Source: Bacteroidales bacterium
GTDB lineage: Bacteria > Bacteroidota > Bacteroidia > Bacteroidales > Lentimicrobiaceae
NCBI GenBank assembly: GCA_022837485.1
Contig: JALHHH010000031.1
Location: forward strand, 1-27,019
Direction: 5' to 3'
Length of the DNA stretch: 27,019 nucleotides
Position numbers and translations under genes: made by a program. The notes under the pieces were generated by a model that did no database searches, was not told the DNA's origin, and was given only the letters and a program-made list of their open reading frames with translations. Positions 1 through 8,089 of the stretch are shown here, in pieces (the stretch's first letter is position 1; every line of letters starts with the position of its first letter).

Positions 1-875
1 TGGCTGTACTGGCATTTACGCAGCCCGGAGATCGTATCATCGTGCAGCCTCCGGTGTATTTTCCTTTCTTTGATGCCGTTTCCAGACACGGACGTAATCT
101 GGTTTACAATGAGCTGATTCTGGAAAATGGCCGTTACCATATGGATTACAACGATCTGGAAAAGAGCTGCATCGAAGGTGCCACCATGCTCATACTGAGC
201 AATCCGCATAATCCCGGTGGTAATGCCTGGAGCGAAGATGAGCTTCGCCGCATGGCAGAAATCTGCCTTAAATACAATGTGCTGGTTGTCTCCGACGAAA
301 TTCACTGCGATCTGGTGAATAAAGGTTATAAACATACGGTTCTGGCATCCCTCTCTCCCGAAATCGCGGATTTTACCCTTACAATGATGGCTCCCAGTAA
401 AACGTTTAACCTCGCCGGACTGGCTACAGCTTCCGTTATCATAAGTAATCCCGGTCTTATGAGGAAGTACACGGAGGTGCTTGATGCTTTGCATATAGGG
501 AGCGGGAATATCTTCGGGAATGCGGCATCGGAAGCGGCTTATCTGCACGGAGATGAGTGGCTCGGCCAACTGCTTGAATACATACAGGGCAACATCGGTT
601 ACCTGGAAGAGTTTATTGAATTGAATCTTCCCGTGCTGCGAATGATAAAACCTGAAGCAACGTATATGGTATGGCTTGATTTCAGCCTTGCCGGGATGAA
701 CGATGAAGAACTGAAGAAATTTTTAATTGAAAAGGCAGGACTCGGGCTGAACGAAGGTACTATGTTCGGGCCCGGTGGCAGCGGTTTCATGCGTATGAAC
801 CTGGCGTGTCCGCGTAAAACCCTTGGGCATGCCCTCGATCGCCTGAAATCGGCATTTTCTGAGCAGAATCAATAA
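1..875 (+). CDS. PatB/MalY-family PLP-dependent aminotransferase / C-S lyase (5' truncated)
   Basis: This is a fold-type I pyridoxal-phosphate enzyme of the MalY/PatB group, whose members usually act as cystathionine beta-lyases (C-S lyases) and sometimes as aminotransferases. The frame is open from position 3, reading AVLAFTQPGDRIIV, so the gene begins left of the window and about 90-100 N-terminal residues are missing. Visible hallmarks are QPPVYFPF, the SNPHNPGG stretch, the SDEIHCDL stretch that contacts the cofactor, and APSKTFNLAGL, whose Lys should form the Schiff base with PLP. The C-terminal small domain ends normally at TAA. A start placed at the GTG at 42 would cut into the conserved fold, so it is not the true start. 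The exact substrate cannot be fixed from sequence. The next gene is on the opposite strand and the two converge. Confidence 0.9.
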   Translation, partial: AVLAFTQPGDRIIVQPPVYFPFFDAVSRHGRNLVYNELILENGRYHMDYNDLEKSCIEGATMLILSNPHNPGGNAWSEDELRRMAEICLKYNVLVVSDEIHCDLVNKGYKHTVLASLSPEIADFTLTMMAPSKTFNLAGLATASVIISNPGLMRKYTEVLDALHIGSGNIFGNAASEAAYLHGDEWLGQLLEYIQGNIGYLEEFIELNLPVLRMIKPEATYMVWLDFSLAGMNDEELKKFLIEKAGLGLNEGTMFGPGGSGFMRMNLACPRKTLGHALDRLKSAFSEQNQ

Positions 876-918
876 AGTCGCCGGGATTTTATCCCCGAAA
901 GGGAGCTAAATCTGCCGG

Positions 919-1734
919 CTATTTTATGCAGAATCTTTTCAGTTTTTGCATACTCCCGTTGAATACATTCATGTCAACACCCCCGGTTATGCCATTGATG
1001 GTGGCTTTGTCGGTATGCTGCCAGAACGACCAGCTGCGGTGATGCATTCGTGGTTTGTTATGGTTATAATGGGCAATCCACAAGGGAAAGTCTTCGAAAT
1101 CATCCGCCAGGTATTTGTTGTAAAATCCCGGACTCGTGTAGATGATGGGCTTTATCCCGTAATGCTCTTCCACCAGCCGGCACCATTCCAGAGCTCCGGA
1201 GACAATGTCTGCTTTTGATCTGCGGTTGCTTACTTCAATATCGAGTACCGGAGGCAGGTCGCCAGGATTCAGCTTTACCTGTTTGATAAAATTTTGGGCC
1301 TGTGCAGCTGCATCCCGCGAAGGGTGAAAAAAATGATATGCTCCCCGGATAAGCCCGGCTTCGCCGGCTTTGTCCCAGTTGCGCTTAAACTGCCGGTCCT
1401 GCCGCGTGATTCCTTCGGTGGATTTCAGAAATACAAAGGAAATACGGATGCCGTTCGCATCCATGGCAGCAACTTCGTTCCAGTTTATGCGACCCTGGTG
1501 GTGAGAAACGTCAACTCCGTGAACCTTGTACCCCGCAGGTACAGGTACCCCGAAGTTCTTCAGGTTGTGATATTGTGCTGCACCGGTAAGAGAAAACCCG
1601 CTTCTGAACAATGCAAGTGAATAACGGTAGATATACGGCCCTGTGATAATGGCCAGTACAACCACCAGTCCTGCTATCAGATAAGTCCGCTGAAAGCCTG
1701 CCGTCCTTTTTTTTCGTTGTTTCCTTACGCTCAC
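919..1734 (-). CDS. Membrane-anchored GH25 lysozyme (N-acetylmuramidase)
   Basis: A 271-residue glycoside hydrolase family 25 protein predicted to cut the MurNAc-GlcNAc bond of peptidoglycan. The N-terminus is very basic (RKQRKKR) and is followed by a single hydrophobic segment at about residues 18-38, so the catalytic domain should face the periplasm while anchored in the inner membrane. The GH25 domain starts at about residue 72 with GVDVSHHQG (Asp75), followed by KSTEG (Glu107) and the DIE motif (Asp165, Glu167), which carries the usual catalytic carboxylates. The barrel finishes with the typical W-x-x-H-Y and SFWQHTD segments. It starts 46 bp after the stop of the GH13 amylase on the same strand, so the two may share a transcript. 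A role in cell-wall turnover is more likely than one in phage lysis, because no phage genes are nearby. Confidence 0.93.
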   Translation of the reverse strand: MSVRKQRKKRTAGFQRTYLIAGLVVVLAIITGPYIYRYSLALFRSGFSLTGAAQYHNLKNFGVPVPAGYKVHGVDVSHHQGRINWNEVAAMDANGIRISFVFLKSTEGITRQDRQFKRNWDKAGEAGLIRGAYHFFHPSRDAAAQAQNFIKQVKLNPGDLPPVLDIEVSNRRSKADIVSGALEWCRLVEEHYGIKPIIYTSPGFYNKYLADDFEDFPLWIAHYNHNKPRMHHRSWSFWQHTDKATINGITGGVDMNVFNGSMQKLKRFCIK

Positions 1735-1780
1735 CGTTATTTACCTTATCCTGACTTTTTACGACGGTATTTCTGCGGTA

Positions 1781-3667
1781 TTATTTTTTCAGTTCCAGAA
1801 TCATTGCCGATTCGGCTCCGACTTTAATCCGTCCGTTTACATCTATTGTCTTGCTGGTGATTACCTCGTGTGCTTGCTGGTAGCCCGCAAGTGCTTCCCT
1901 GAACCGTTCGGTTTCAAGCATTCGTTCTTCCTTGCTGTTGTTGACGATAACCATAACGGATTCCTCATCTGCTGTGCGGAAGTAAACGTAAATGCCGTTT
2001 TCCGGGATAAAATGCGTGAGCCGGCCATTGGCAACGGCTTTACTGTTTTTACGCCATTGCAGGATTTTTTGCATGTAATCGAAAACCTCGTTCTGCTCCG
2101 GAGTGCGGCCCTCGCGGGTAAAGGCATTTACCGGGTCACCAGCCCAGCCTCCCGGAAAATCTCGGCGGATTTCTCCGTGACCTTTATGTTCTTCACCATC
2201 CATCAGCAATTCGGTTCCGTAATAGATCTGCGGTATGCCCCGGGTGGTGAGCATAAAAGCAAGTGCCCGCTTCAGCGCTTCTTTGTCCTTACGGATAGTA
2301 TTATAATACCTGTTCAGATCGTGGTTGTCGAGGAAGATAAGATTACGGTATGGATCGGAGAAAAGAAAATCCTGAGCCAGTACGTAATACAATCGTGCCA
2401 TTCCTTCGCTCCAACCTTCCTTCTCGGTAAATGCCTGCTGCATGGCTCCGTATAACGGGAAATCGGTAACGCTGGGCAGATGCGAATTGTATCCCCTGCT
2501 CAGCGGAGAGTCTTTCTGATAATACGACAGCATGCCTTCCTTATTAAGCCAGGCTTCCCCTACAATGGTGAAATCGGGATATTCCCCTGCAACGCGTATG
2601 CCCCACTCTGCAATCATCTCCTTGTAAGGATACGGCTGGGTGTCGAGCCGTATGCCGTCCAGACCGGCATATTCTATCCACCAGATCGAATTCTGAATCA
2701 GGTATTCGGTAATCAGTGGATTACGCTGATCAAAATCGGGCATGTGGTTGTCGAACCAGCCCGTAAGCATCTTCGTGCGGTCGGCCTCCGATGCATAGGG
2801 GTCGCTGATGCACTCCGCCCTGAAGTTTGAACGGGTGAATTCCGGATGCTGATGTATCCAGTTTTCCATTGGCAGATTGCGGATAAACCAGTGGTTGATG
2901 CCGCAGTGGTTAAAAATCATGTCTTTAATAACTTTTATCCCCTTGCTGTGTGCCTGCTCCACGAGATCCAGATAGTCCTGGTTTGTTCCAAAGCGCGGAT
3001 CGATGCGGTAAAAATCGGTAATTGCATAACCGTGGTAGGAATATGCGGGGTTGTTGTTTTCAAGCAGTGGATTGATCCATAAGGCAGTTATACCCAGATC
3101 GCTAAGGTATCCGAGATGATTTTTAATACCGGCAATATCGCCTCCGTGTCTTCCCGACGGATTGGAACGGTTAGCCTGTTCCAACATGCCCGGCATATTG
3201 TCGTTCGAGGGATCGCCGTTGGCAAAACGGTCGGGCATAAGCAAATAGATGACATCGGAAGCGGTAAATCCCTGACGACTTGCAGAACCTTCACGCCGTG
3301 CCCTGAGTTCATACCTATAAGTGAATTCCGTTTTCCGGTTTCGGATAAAGCGGATATCAAACGATCCGGGTTTAACATCGGGCGCCATCTCAAGCGTTAA
3401 AAAAAGGTAATCGGGATTCGAAACGCTCGTTGTTTCGCGCAGGGCAATGCCCTGGTACGAAAAATCCACGGATGTGCCGGAAATGTTTTTCCCATATACC
3501 AGCAGCTGCAGTTTGCTGTGCTTCATCCCGGCCCACCAAAACGGGGGTTCTACCCTTAATGCAGGCTCATTCTGCGCAGAGACAGTAAAAACGGATCCCG
3601 TAATAATAAGGAAAAGTAGAAACAAGGCCTTTAATATCAGGCTTTTAGGTTTTATTGACTTATTCAT
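1781..3667 (-). CDS. Secreted GH13 alpha-amylase of the neopullulanase/cyclomaltodextrinase (SusA-like) type
   Basis: A 628-residue exported alpha-glucan hydrolase. Residues 1-31 are a signal peptide ending VSAQ, so the enzyme is probably periplasmic. Residues about 35-125 form the beta-sandwich N domain typical of cyclomaltodextrinases (EPPFWWAGM). The (beta/alpha)8 barrel follows with all four GH13 regions: DMIFNH (Asp249-His254), GIRLD with nucleophile Asp342, GEAW with acid/base Glu371, and DNHD with His449-Asp450. Residues about 545-628 make the C-terminal beta domain. The length matches SusA-type neopullulanases, which cut alpha-1,4 and sometimes alpha-1,6 bonds in starch, pullulan or cyclodextrins. 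No SusC/SusD pair lies beside it, so this is not a complete polysaccharide utilisation locus. A weak -7 box (TATCTTTA on the minus strand, 3697-3690) lies about 22 bp upstream of the start. Confidence 0.93.
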   Translation of the reverse strand: MNKSIKPKSLILKALFLLFLIITGSVFTVSAQNEPALRVEPPFWWAGMKHSKLQLLVYGKNISGTSVDFSYQGIALRETTSVSNPDYLFLTLEMAPDVKPGSFDIRFIRNRKTEFTYRYELRARREGSASRQGFTASDVIYLLMPDRFANGDPSNDNMPGMLEQANRSNPSGRHGGDIAGIKNHLGYLSDLGITALWINPLLENNNPAYSYHGYAITDFYRIDPRFGTNQDYLDLVEQAHSKGIKVIKDMIFNHCGINHWFIRNLPMENWIHQHPEFTRSNFRAECISDPYASEADRTKMLTGWFDNHMPDFDQRNPLITEYLIQNSIWWIEYAGLDGIRLDTQPYPYKEMIAEWGIRVAGEYPDFTIVGEAWLNKEGMLSYYQKDSPLSRGYNSHLPSVTDFPLYGAMQQAFTEKEGWSEGMARLYYVLAQDFLFSDPYRNLIFLDNHDLNRYYNTIRKDKEALKRALAFMLTTRGIPQIYYGTELLMDGEEHKGHGEIRRDFPGGWAGDPVNAFTREGRTPEQNEVFDYMQKILQWRKNSKAVANGRLTHFIPENGIYVYFRTADEESVMVIVNNSKEERMLETERFREALAGYQQAHEVITSKTIDVNGRIKVGAESAMILELKK

Positions 3668-3864
3668 ATATCGGGTAATTTTCAGGTTCTAAAGATAAAC
3701 GGTATCTGTTATGGATTGGAAGTTTAAGTTACGATTTCGGAGATGTTACAAAGGGTGATCGTTGCAGTTGCCTGGTTTCAGGGGATAAATACCTGCTTTT
3801 TCTCCTTTGCGGGATGGGGAAAGGGTATAAAATTCATCCGATTGTCCGCATCCGGCATTTTGTT

Positions 3865-5100
3865 TCAAATAAGACGTCTCAATATAATACGCACCCGCTG
3901 TTCCATTCCGTCGCGCGAGAACGTCATAGTGATAACAGCTCCGTGCTTTTCGCTGAGGATATGGTTGAGTTCGCCCAGGTCGAGGCCAAAGACGGGTTTC
4001 CCATTCACCGACATCAGTATGTCTCCGGGCTTTATTCCGGCTTCACTTCCCGGGGAGCCGGGGATAACTTCATTTACTTCAAATATGCTGAATCCCCTTC
4101 CCAAGGCTCTGAAAATGACGCCGCTCATATTGTATTCGAACTTCTTTTTGAACTTTCCCCCTTTTTCGAGGATCATCCGGTTTCCCGTGTAGTCGAAGGT
4201 TACCCTGAAGCGCGATAAAGCTCCGGCACCCAGGGTTCCGTTGCGGTGCAGACGCGTGGCGAGGTTGCCGGGGTAATAGGTGGATGTAAAGGAGCATATG
4301 GGATTGTCGAGGCGGAAATTGCCCAGCATCATCCAGTTCAGTCTGGCAAAACTTCCGTGTATGTTGCCGGCGAGTCCTTTCCCAATAACCGCATCGAGTG
4401 ATTTTTTCGGCAGATAGCCGTCAAGACTGTCGTATTCCAGTAATATCGGATGGTTGGCACCGGAGTCGATCATCAGCCACACATCCCTGATGCTGCCGTC
4501 GTCGAGAGCGATGCGCGAGGTCATATACGGTTTACCCCGGTTTATGCTCAGCGGAATAATGGCGGCCCGGGCGGAGGGCTTAAATTCCTCCGGACGTGTA
4601 AAACGGATTACGCTGCGGTCGTAATCGGTTGTAATGGCAAGCTGACTAAACTTTTCTATCCCGATTAGGCCATGAACCGGAGCGCCAATGTATTGATCCA
4701 GAGAAAAATAGTCTTCGGATAGAACAATGAGATTCGAAAACATAGGCTGAAGATTGGAAACCTTCATCTTTACCGGACGGGTAATACATGCATCCAAAAG
4801 ATCGGGAGTACCGGGTGCCGACAGCATGTAGCTTCGGATGCACCAGCCGGAAAAGTAATTGCCAGCAACCTGGTCGGTTATAATAACGCCCTCAACGCCG
4901 CTGTCGAGCATCAGCTTTACCGGCAAAGAATCGTTAAGCAACACATCGATTACCACCAGATTGTCGCGATTGGTAAAGGGCATACTCGCATGTTTCCGGC
5001 CTGGGGGCAGGTTGAAATAGTTGAACTGAGCCAATGCAGTAACGTGCAGCTGGAGCAGCATTAACAAGCACAGAAGAAAACGCTTAAAAAAGTGCTTCAT
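3865..5100 (-). CDS. Secreted aspartyl protease-like protein with C-terminal PDZ domain
   Basis: A 411-residue protein with an N-terminal signal peptide (residues 1-24, ending ALAQ). Two retropepsin-like half domains each carry a D-S-G active-site triad: LMLDSG (Asp66) and LMIDSG (Asp212). The two halves in one chain resemble a covalent dimer of a retropepsin. Residues about 325-409 form a PDZ domain (SPGSEAGIKPGDILMSVNGKP). The likely location is the periplasm, or the outer membrane facing it. Proteins with this architecture are common in Bacteroidota and are annotated as aspartyl protease family proteins; I know of no settled substrate. The gene precedes the GH13 amylase on the same strand with about 197 bp between them, so a shared transcript is possible but not obvious. 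Confidence 0.85.
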   Translation of the reverse strand: MKHFFKRFLLCLLMLLQLHVTALAQFNYFNLPPGRKHASMPFTNRDNLVVIDVLLNDSLPVKLMLDSGVEGVIITDQVAGNYFSGWCIRSYMLSAPGTPDLLDACITRPVKMKVSNLQPMFSNLIVLSEDYFSLDQYIGAPVHGLIGIEKFSQLAITTDYDRSVIRFTRPEEFKPSARAAIIPLSINRGKPYMTSRIALDDGSIRDVWLMIDSGANHPILLEYDSLDGYLPKKSLDAVIGKGLAGNIHGSFARLNWMMLGNFRLDNPICSFTSTYYPGNLATRLHRNGTLGAGALSRFRVTFDYTGNRMILEKGGKFKKKFEYNMSGVIFRALGRGFSIFEVNEVIPGSPGSEAGIKPGDILMSVNGKPVFGLDLGELNHILSEKHGAVITMTFSRDGMEQRVRIILRRLI

Positions 5101-5184
5101 GTCGGCAGGACGTTTCAGGCTCAGGTATGGTTTTACGAAATTAAAAAATTAAGCAGGGACAACGGCAGGCTTTCTGTAATAAAT

Positions 5185-5192
5185 TAACTTTG
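5185..5192 (+). promoter_or_regulatory. Bacteroidota -7 box (TAnnTTTG) before the trehalose synthase-like gene
   Basis: TAACTTTG matches the Bacteroidota sigma-ABfr -7 consensus TAnnTTTG exactly. It lies 36 bp upstream of the ATG at 5229, giving a predicted leader of about 30 nt. I could not find a matching TTTG at the -33 position, so the call rests on the -7 box and its placement. Confidence 0.45.
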
Positions 5193-5228
5193 CAATCCAC
5201 TTTGATAGTATTTCAAGCTGAATAAGTT

Positions 5229-6959
5229 ATGAGTCATAAAGCAATAAACACCATTCGCAGTGTTTTTAATGAGCTTTACCCTGCTCCCGGCAGTCAGGAC
5301 GTGCTGGAGGAGCTGATTGCCACTCTCGAAAAGGCGCGTACCGACCTGCCGTTTGAGGACCAGCCGGAAGGCTGGTATAAAGATGCCGTAGTGTATTCGC
5401 TCTACGTCGATCTTTTTAACGGAACTTTCGAAGGGTTGAAAGATAAGCTTGACGGGCTGGCTGAACTTGGCGTTAATTGTCTCTGGCTGTTGCCCATCCT
5501 CGATTCACCTATGCGCGATGCCGGTTTTGATATACGCGATTACAGGAACATTCGCCCCGATTTGCTCGGCATGTCCGATACCACTCCGGTTGAAGAAAAA
5601 CAGAAAGCGTTCCGCGAATTTCTGGTACACGCACACGAACGCGGCCTCCGGGTAATTTTCGACATCGCGATGAACCATACCTCCGAAAGCCATCCGTGGT
5701 TTGTGGAATCCCGCAAAGGCCCCGACAATCCCTTCCGCGATTATTACATCTGGAATAAAGACACAAACCGGTATAAGGAAACCCGCCTCATTTTTAAAGG
5801 AATGTGCCCGAGCAACTGGGAAAAAGACGGTGAATGGTACTTCTTTCATCGTTTTTTTGAATTTCAGCCCGACCTCAATTATGCCAATCCTAAGGTGCTG
5901 CTGGAAATATGCCGCATCCTTGTATTCTGGCTCGGTCAGGGACTCGATGGCTTCCGGGCAGATGCTATTCCGTATATCTGGAAGGAAGACGGTACCAATT
6001 GCGAAAATCTGCCACAGGCTCATAAAATCATAAAAATATTCAGGGCAGTTCTCGATTATGTAAGGCCCAACACTTTGCTTCTGGCAGAGGCTTGTCAGCC
6101 GCCGCATGAGGTAGTAAAGTATTTCGGCAACGGCGACGAATGCCACGCCGGTTACCACTTTCCGCTCATGCCGATGATCTTCAAAACACTGGCCCTGAGT
6201 GATGCCACCCCCGTTCAGCACATTCTGCATCCGTCCGTTACTCCCGGCATAGCCCCCGAAAACCAGTGGTTTATGTTTCTCCGCCTGCACGATGAACTGA
6301 CCCTCGAAATGGTTTCGCCTGAAGACCGTGCGATCATTCACGGGCACTATTGCAAAAACCCGGGATGGGATTTCAGGGTGGGAGAGGGCATCTCTGCCCG
6401 GCTTTCGGAGCTCCTAGACCGCGATCCGGGAAAAATCGGGCTGGCTTACAGCATCATGCTTTCCCTTCCCGGAACTCCCATAATCTACTACGGCGATGAA
6501 TACGCCAAATTGAACGATGAGGCCTATTATGAAAGTTTCCGGAAAGAAACCGGCAAGGACGATACCCGTTATCTGGCCAGGGGGCCGCTCGACTGGGAGA
6601 AAATTGCCCTGGAACTGAAGGATACCTCATCTCTGACCTATAAAGTAAATTCGCTGATGCATGCTCTTCTGAAAGCCCGCAACAGCTCCGGAGCCTTCGG
6701 AAGAGGCAGTATGCAGTGGGCCGGTGTTCAGTACAGCCCTGCAGGGGAAGCCGCTATTCCCGTTCTGGCTTATTTTCGCTCCTATGGAGATGATGTGGTT
6801 CTTGTAGTAAATAACCTCAGCGGCAATCCGCTGGAGGTGACAAGCGTGGATTCGCGGGCTGTAAATGGGATCAACATGCCCGACGGATCCGCTGTTTCCA
6901 CGCCGCTCGTCCTTGAACCCTACGGCTTCCGCTGGATAAAACTCAGCACAAATAATTGA
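5229..6959 (+). CDS. Intracellular GH13 enzyme related to trehalose synthase, substrate uncertain
   Basis: A 576-residue GH13 protein without a signal peptide, hence cytoplasmic. The N-terminal 48 residues look helical, and the barrel starts at WYKDAVVYSLYVD. Catalytic regions are FDIAMNH (Asp145-His150), GFRAD with nucleophile Asp245, LLAEACQ with acid/base Glu287, and FLRLHDELTLEMV with His354-Asp355. The last motif and the GDECH...FPLMP block (about residues 302-315) closely resemble maltose glucosyltransferase/trehalose synthase. Two differences stand out. The Asn that normally precedes His-Asp in region IV is Leu353, and the trehalose synthase RTPMQW motif is replaced by DDTRYLARGPLDW. 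It is therefore probably a sister subfamily of TreS acting on a small alpha-glucoside. purC follows 32 bp downstream on the same strand and is probably co-transcribed. Confidence 0.85.
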   Translation: MSHKAINTIRSVFNELYPAPGSQDVLEELIATLEKARTDLPFEDQPEGWYKDAVVYSLYVDLFNGTFEGLKDKLDGLAELGVNCLWLLPILDSPMRDAGFDIRDYRNIRPDLLGMSDTTPVEEKQKAFREFLVHAHERGLRVIFDIAMNHTSESHPWFVESRKGPDNPFRDYYIWNKDTNRYKETRLIFKGMCPSNWEKDGEWYFFHRFFEFQPDLNYANPKVLLEICRILVFWLGQGLDGFRADAIPYIWKEDGTNCENLPQAHKIIKIFRAVLDYVRPNTLLLAEACQPPHEVVKYFGNGDECHAGYHFPLMPMIFKTLALSDATPVQHILHPSVTPGIAPENQWFMFLRLHDELTLEMVSPEDRAIIHGHYCKNPGWDFRVGEGISARLSELLDRDPGKIGLAYSIMLSLPGTPIIYYGDEYAKLNDEAYYESFRKETGKDDTRYLARGPLDWEKIALELKDTSSLTYKVNSLMHALLKARNSSGAFGRGSMQWAGVQYSPAGEAAIPVLAYFRSYGDDVVLVVNNLSGNPLEVTSVDSRAVNGINMPDGSAVSTPLVLEPYGFRWIKLSTNN

Positions 6960-6991
6960 AAATCTTTAACACCAAATAACTTCCCGTCATT

Positions 6992-7945
6992 ATGTCAAAC
7001 GCCATCACCAAAACAAACTTCAGTTTTCCTGGACAGACCAACCTTTATGTTGGTAAGGTTCGCGATGTTTATCACATTAAGGATGAGTTGCTTATAATGG
7101 TCACCACCGACCGTATCTCTGCTTTCGACGTGGTTTTGCCCCGCGGTATTCCATACAAAGGTCAGGTGTTGAACCAGATAGCCTCCCGCTTTCTGGATGC
7201 CACCGCCGATATTGTCTCCAACTGGAAAATTGCGGTTCCCGACCCCATGGTTACCGTTGGCCGCCTGTGTGAGCCGTTTAAGGTTGAAATGGTGATTCGC
7301 GGATATCTTTCCGGTCATGCCTGGAGAGAGTACAAGCAAGGGAAACGTACCATCTGCGGCGTGCCAATGCCTGATGGGATGAAGGAAAACGACCGCTTCC
7401 CTGAACCCATCATTACCCCTACAACCAAGGCAGCCGTTGGTCACGACGAAGACATTTCCCGTGAGGAGATCCTGAGCCAGGGACTGGTTAGTGAAGCCGA
7501 TTACTCCAAACTTGAGGATTATACCCGCCGCCTGTTTCAGCGAGGAACGGATATGGCCGCTCATATGGGCCTCATACTGGTGGATACCAAATATGAATTT
7601 GGGAAAGACGGAGACGATATCTTCCTGATCGATGAAATTCATACGCCGGACTCTTCCAGGTATTTTTATCTGGAAGGCTATGAAAAACGTCAGGCAAACG
7701 GTGAGGCCCAAAAGCAGCTTTCAAAGGAGTTTGTAAGGGAATGGCTGATCGCTAACAATTTCCAGGGAAAAGAAGGTCAGAAGATGCCAGAAATGTCGGA
7801 TCTGTTTGTAAACCAGGTGTCGGAGCGATACATCGAACTGTATGAGAGTATTACAGGCTCCCCGTTCGAACGCGCCGATATCAGCGATGTTCCGGAACGA
7901 GTTAAACAGAACATCATGAAGTTTATTACCGCTTATTACCGGTAA
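6992..7945 (+). CDS. purC: Phosphoribosylaminoimidazole-succinocarboxamide (SAICAR) synthase
   Basis: SAICAR synthase joins aspartate to CAIR using ATP in de novo purine synthesis. The 317-residue protein is the longer, single-domain form found in many Bacteroidota and in fungi. Family signatures are clear: the KVRDVY nucleotide-binding loop near the start, TDRISAFD, the EMVIRGYLSGHAW segment, LVDTKYEFG, and LIDEIHTPDSSRYF. Nothing is missing at either end. It lies 32 bp after the GH13 gene with no promoter visible between them, and an intrinsic terminator follows about 40 bp after its stop. The pairing with a carbohydrate enzyme looks like simple co-transcription rather than a shared pathway. 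Confidence 0.97.
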   Translation: MSNAITKTNFSFPGQTNLYVGKVRDVYHIKDELLIMVTTDRISAFDVVLPRGIPYKGQVLNQIASRFLDATADIVSNWKIAVPDPMVTVGRLCEPFKVEMVIRGYLSGHAWREYKQGKRTICGVPMPDGMKENDRFPEPIITPTTKAAVGHDEDISREEILSQGLVSEADYSKLEDYTRRLFQRGTDMAAHMGLILVDTKYEFGKDGDDIFLIDEIHTPDSSRYFYLEGYEKRQANGEAQKQLSKEFVREWLIANNFQGKEGQKMPEMSDLFVNQVSERYIELYESITGSPFERADISDVPERVKQNIMKFITAYYR

Positions 7946-7978
7946 GTTTTCTTGCCGAAACCGGCATTTACAGGTCTT

Positions 7979-8017
7979 AATACATACAGAGGTCGAAAGA
8001 CCTCTTTTTTATGTATT
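7979..8017 (+). terminator. Rho-independent terminator after purC
   Basis: A perfect 7-bp stem AGAGGTC / GACCTCT (7988-7994 and 7999-8005) closed by a GAAA tetraloop is followed directly by TTTTT. An outer 8-bp stem, AATACATA with TATGTATT, encloses it. It lies 43-60 bp after the purC stop. On the opposite strand the stem is not followed by a T run, so termination for the convergent gene would be weaker. Confidence 0.9.
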
Positions 8018-8089
8018 GAAAATGTGGCAGTTATCGCTCATTTTACACTACCGGACGGCAGTCGGGTATTTCATGATCCCAGAAGGATA

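Noticed and set aside
882..897. Possible terminator after the PatB-like gene (GGGAT-TTT-ATCCC)
   Set aside because: The stem is only 5 bp and no T run follows on either strand, so it is too weak to call.
919..1734. GH25 lysozyme as a prophage endolysin
   Set aside because: No holin, tail, capsid or integrase genes nearby, and the protein carries its own membrane anchor.
1781..3667. A starch polysaccharide utilisation locus around the secreted amylase
   Set aside because: No SusC-like TonB receptor, SusD-like lipoprotein or hybrid regulator gene lies beside it in the window.
5505..6347. Minus-strand ORF (280 residues) opposite the GH13 catalytic core
   Set aside because: The opposite strand encodes all four GH13 regions; this frame shows no motif and no promoter.
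6995..7711. Minus-strand ORF (238 residues) opposite purC
   Set aside because: Antisense to a certain purC; no recognisable features.
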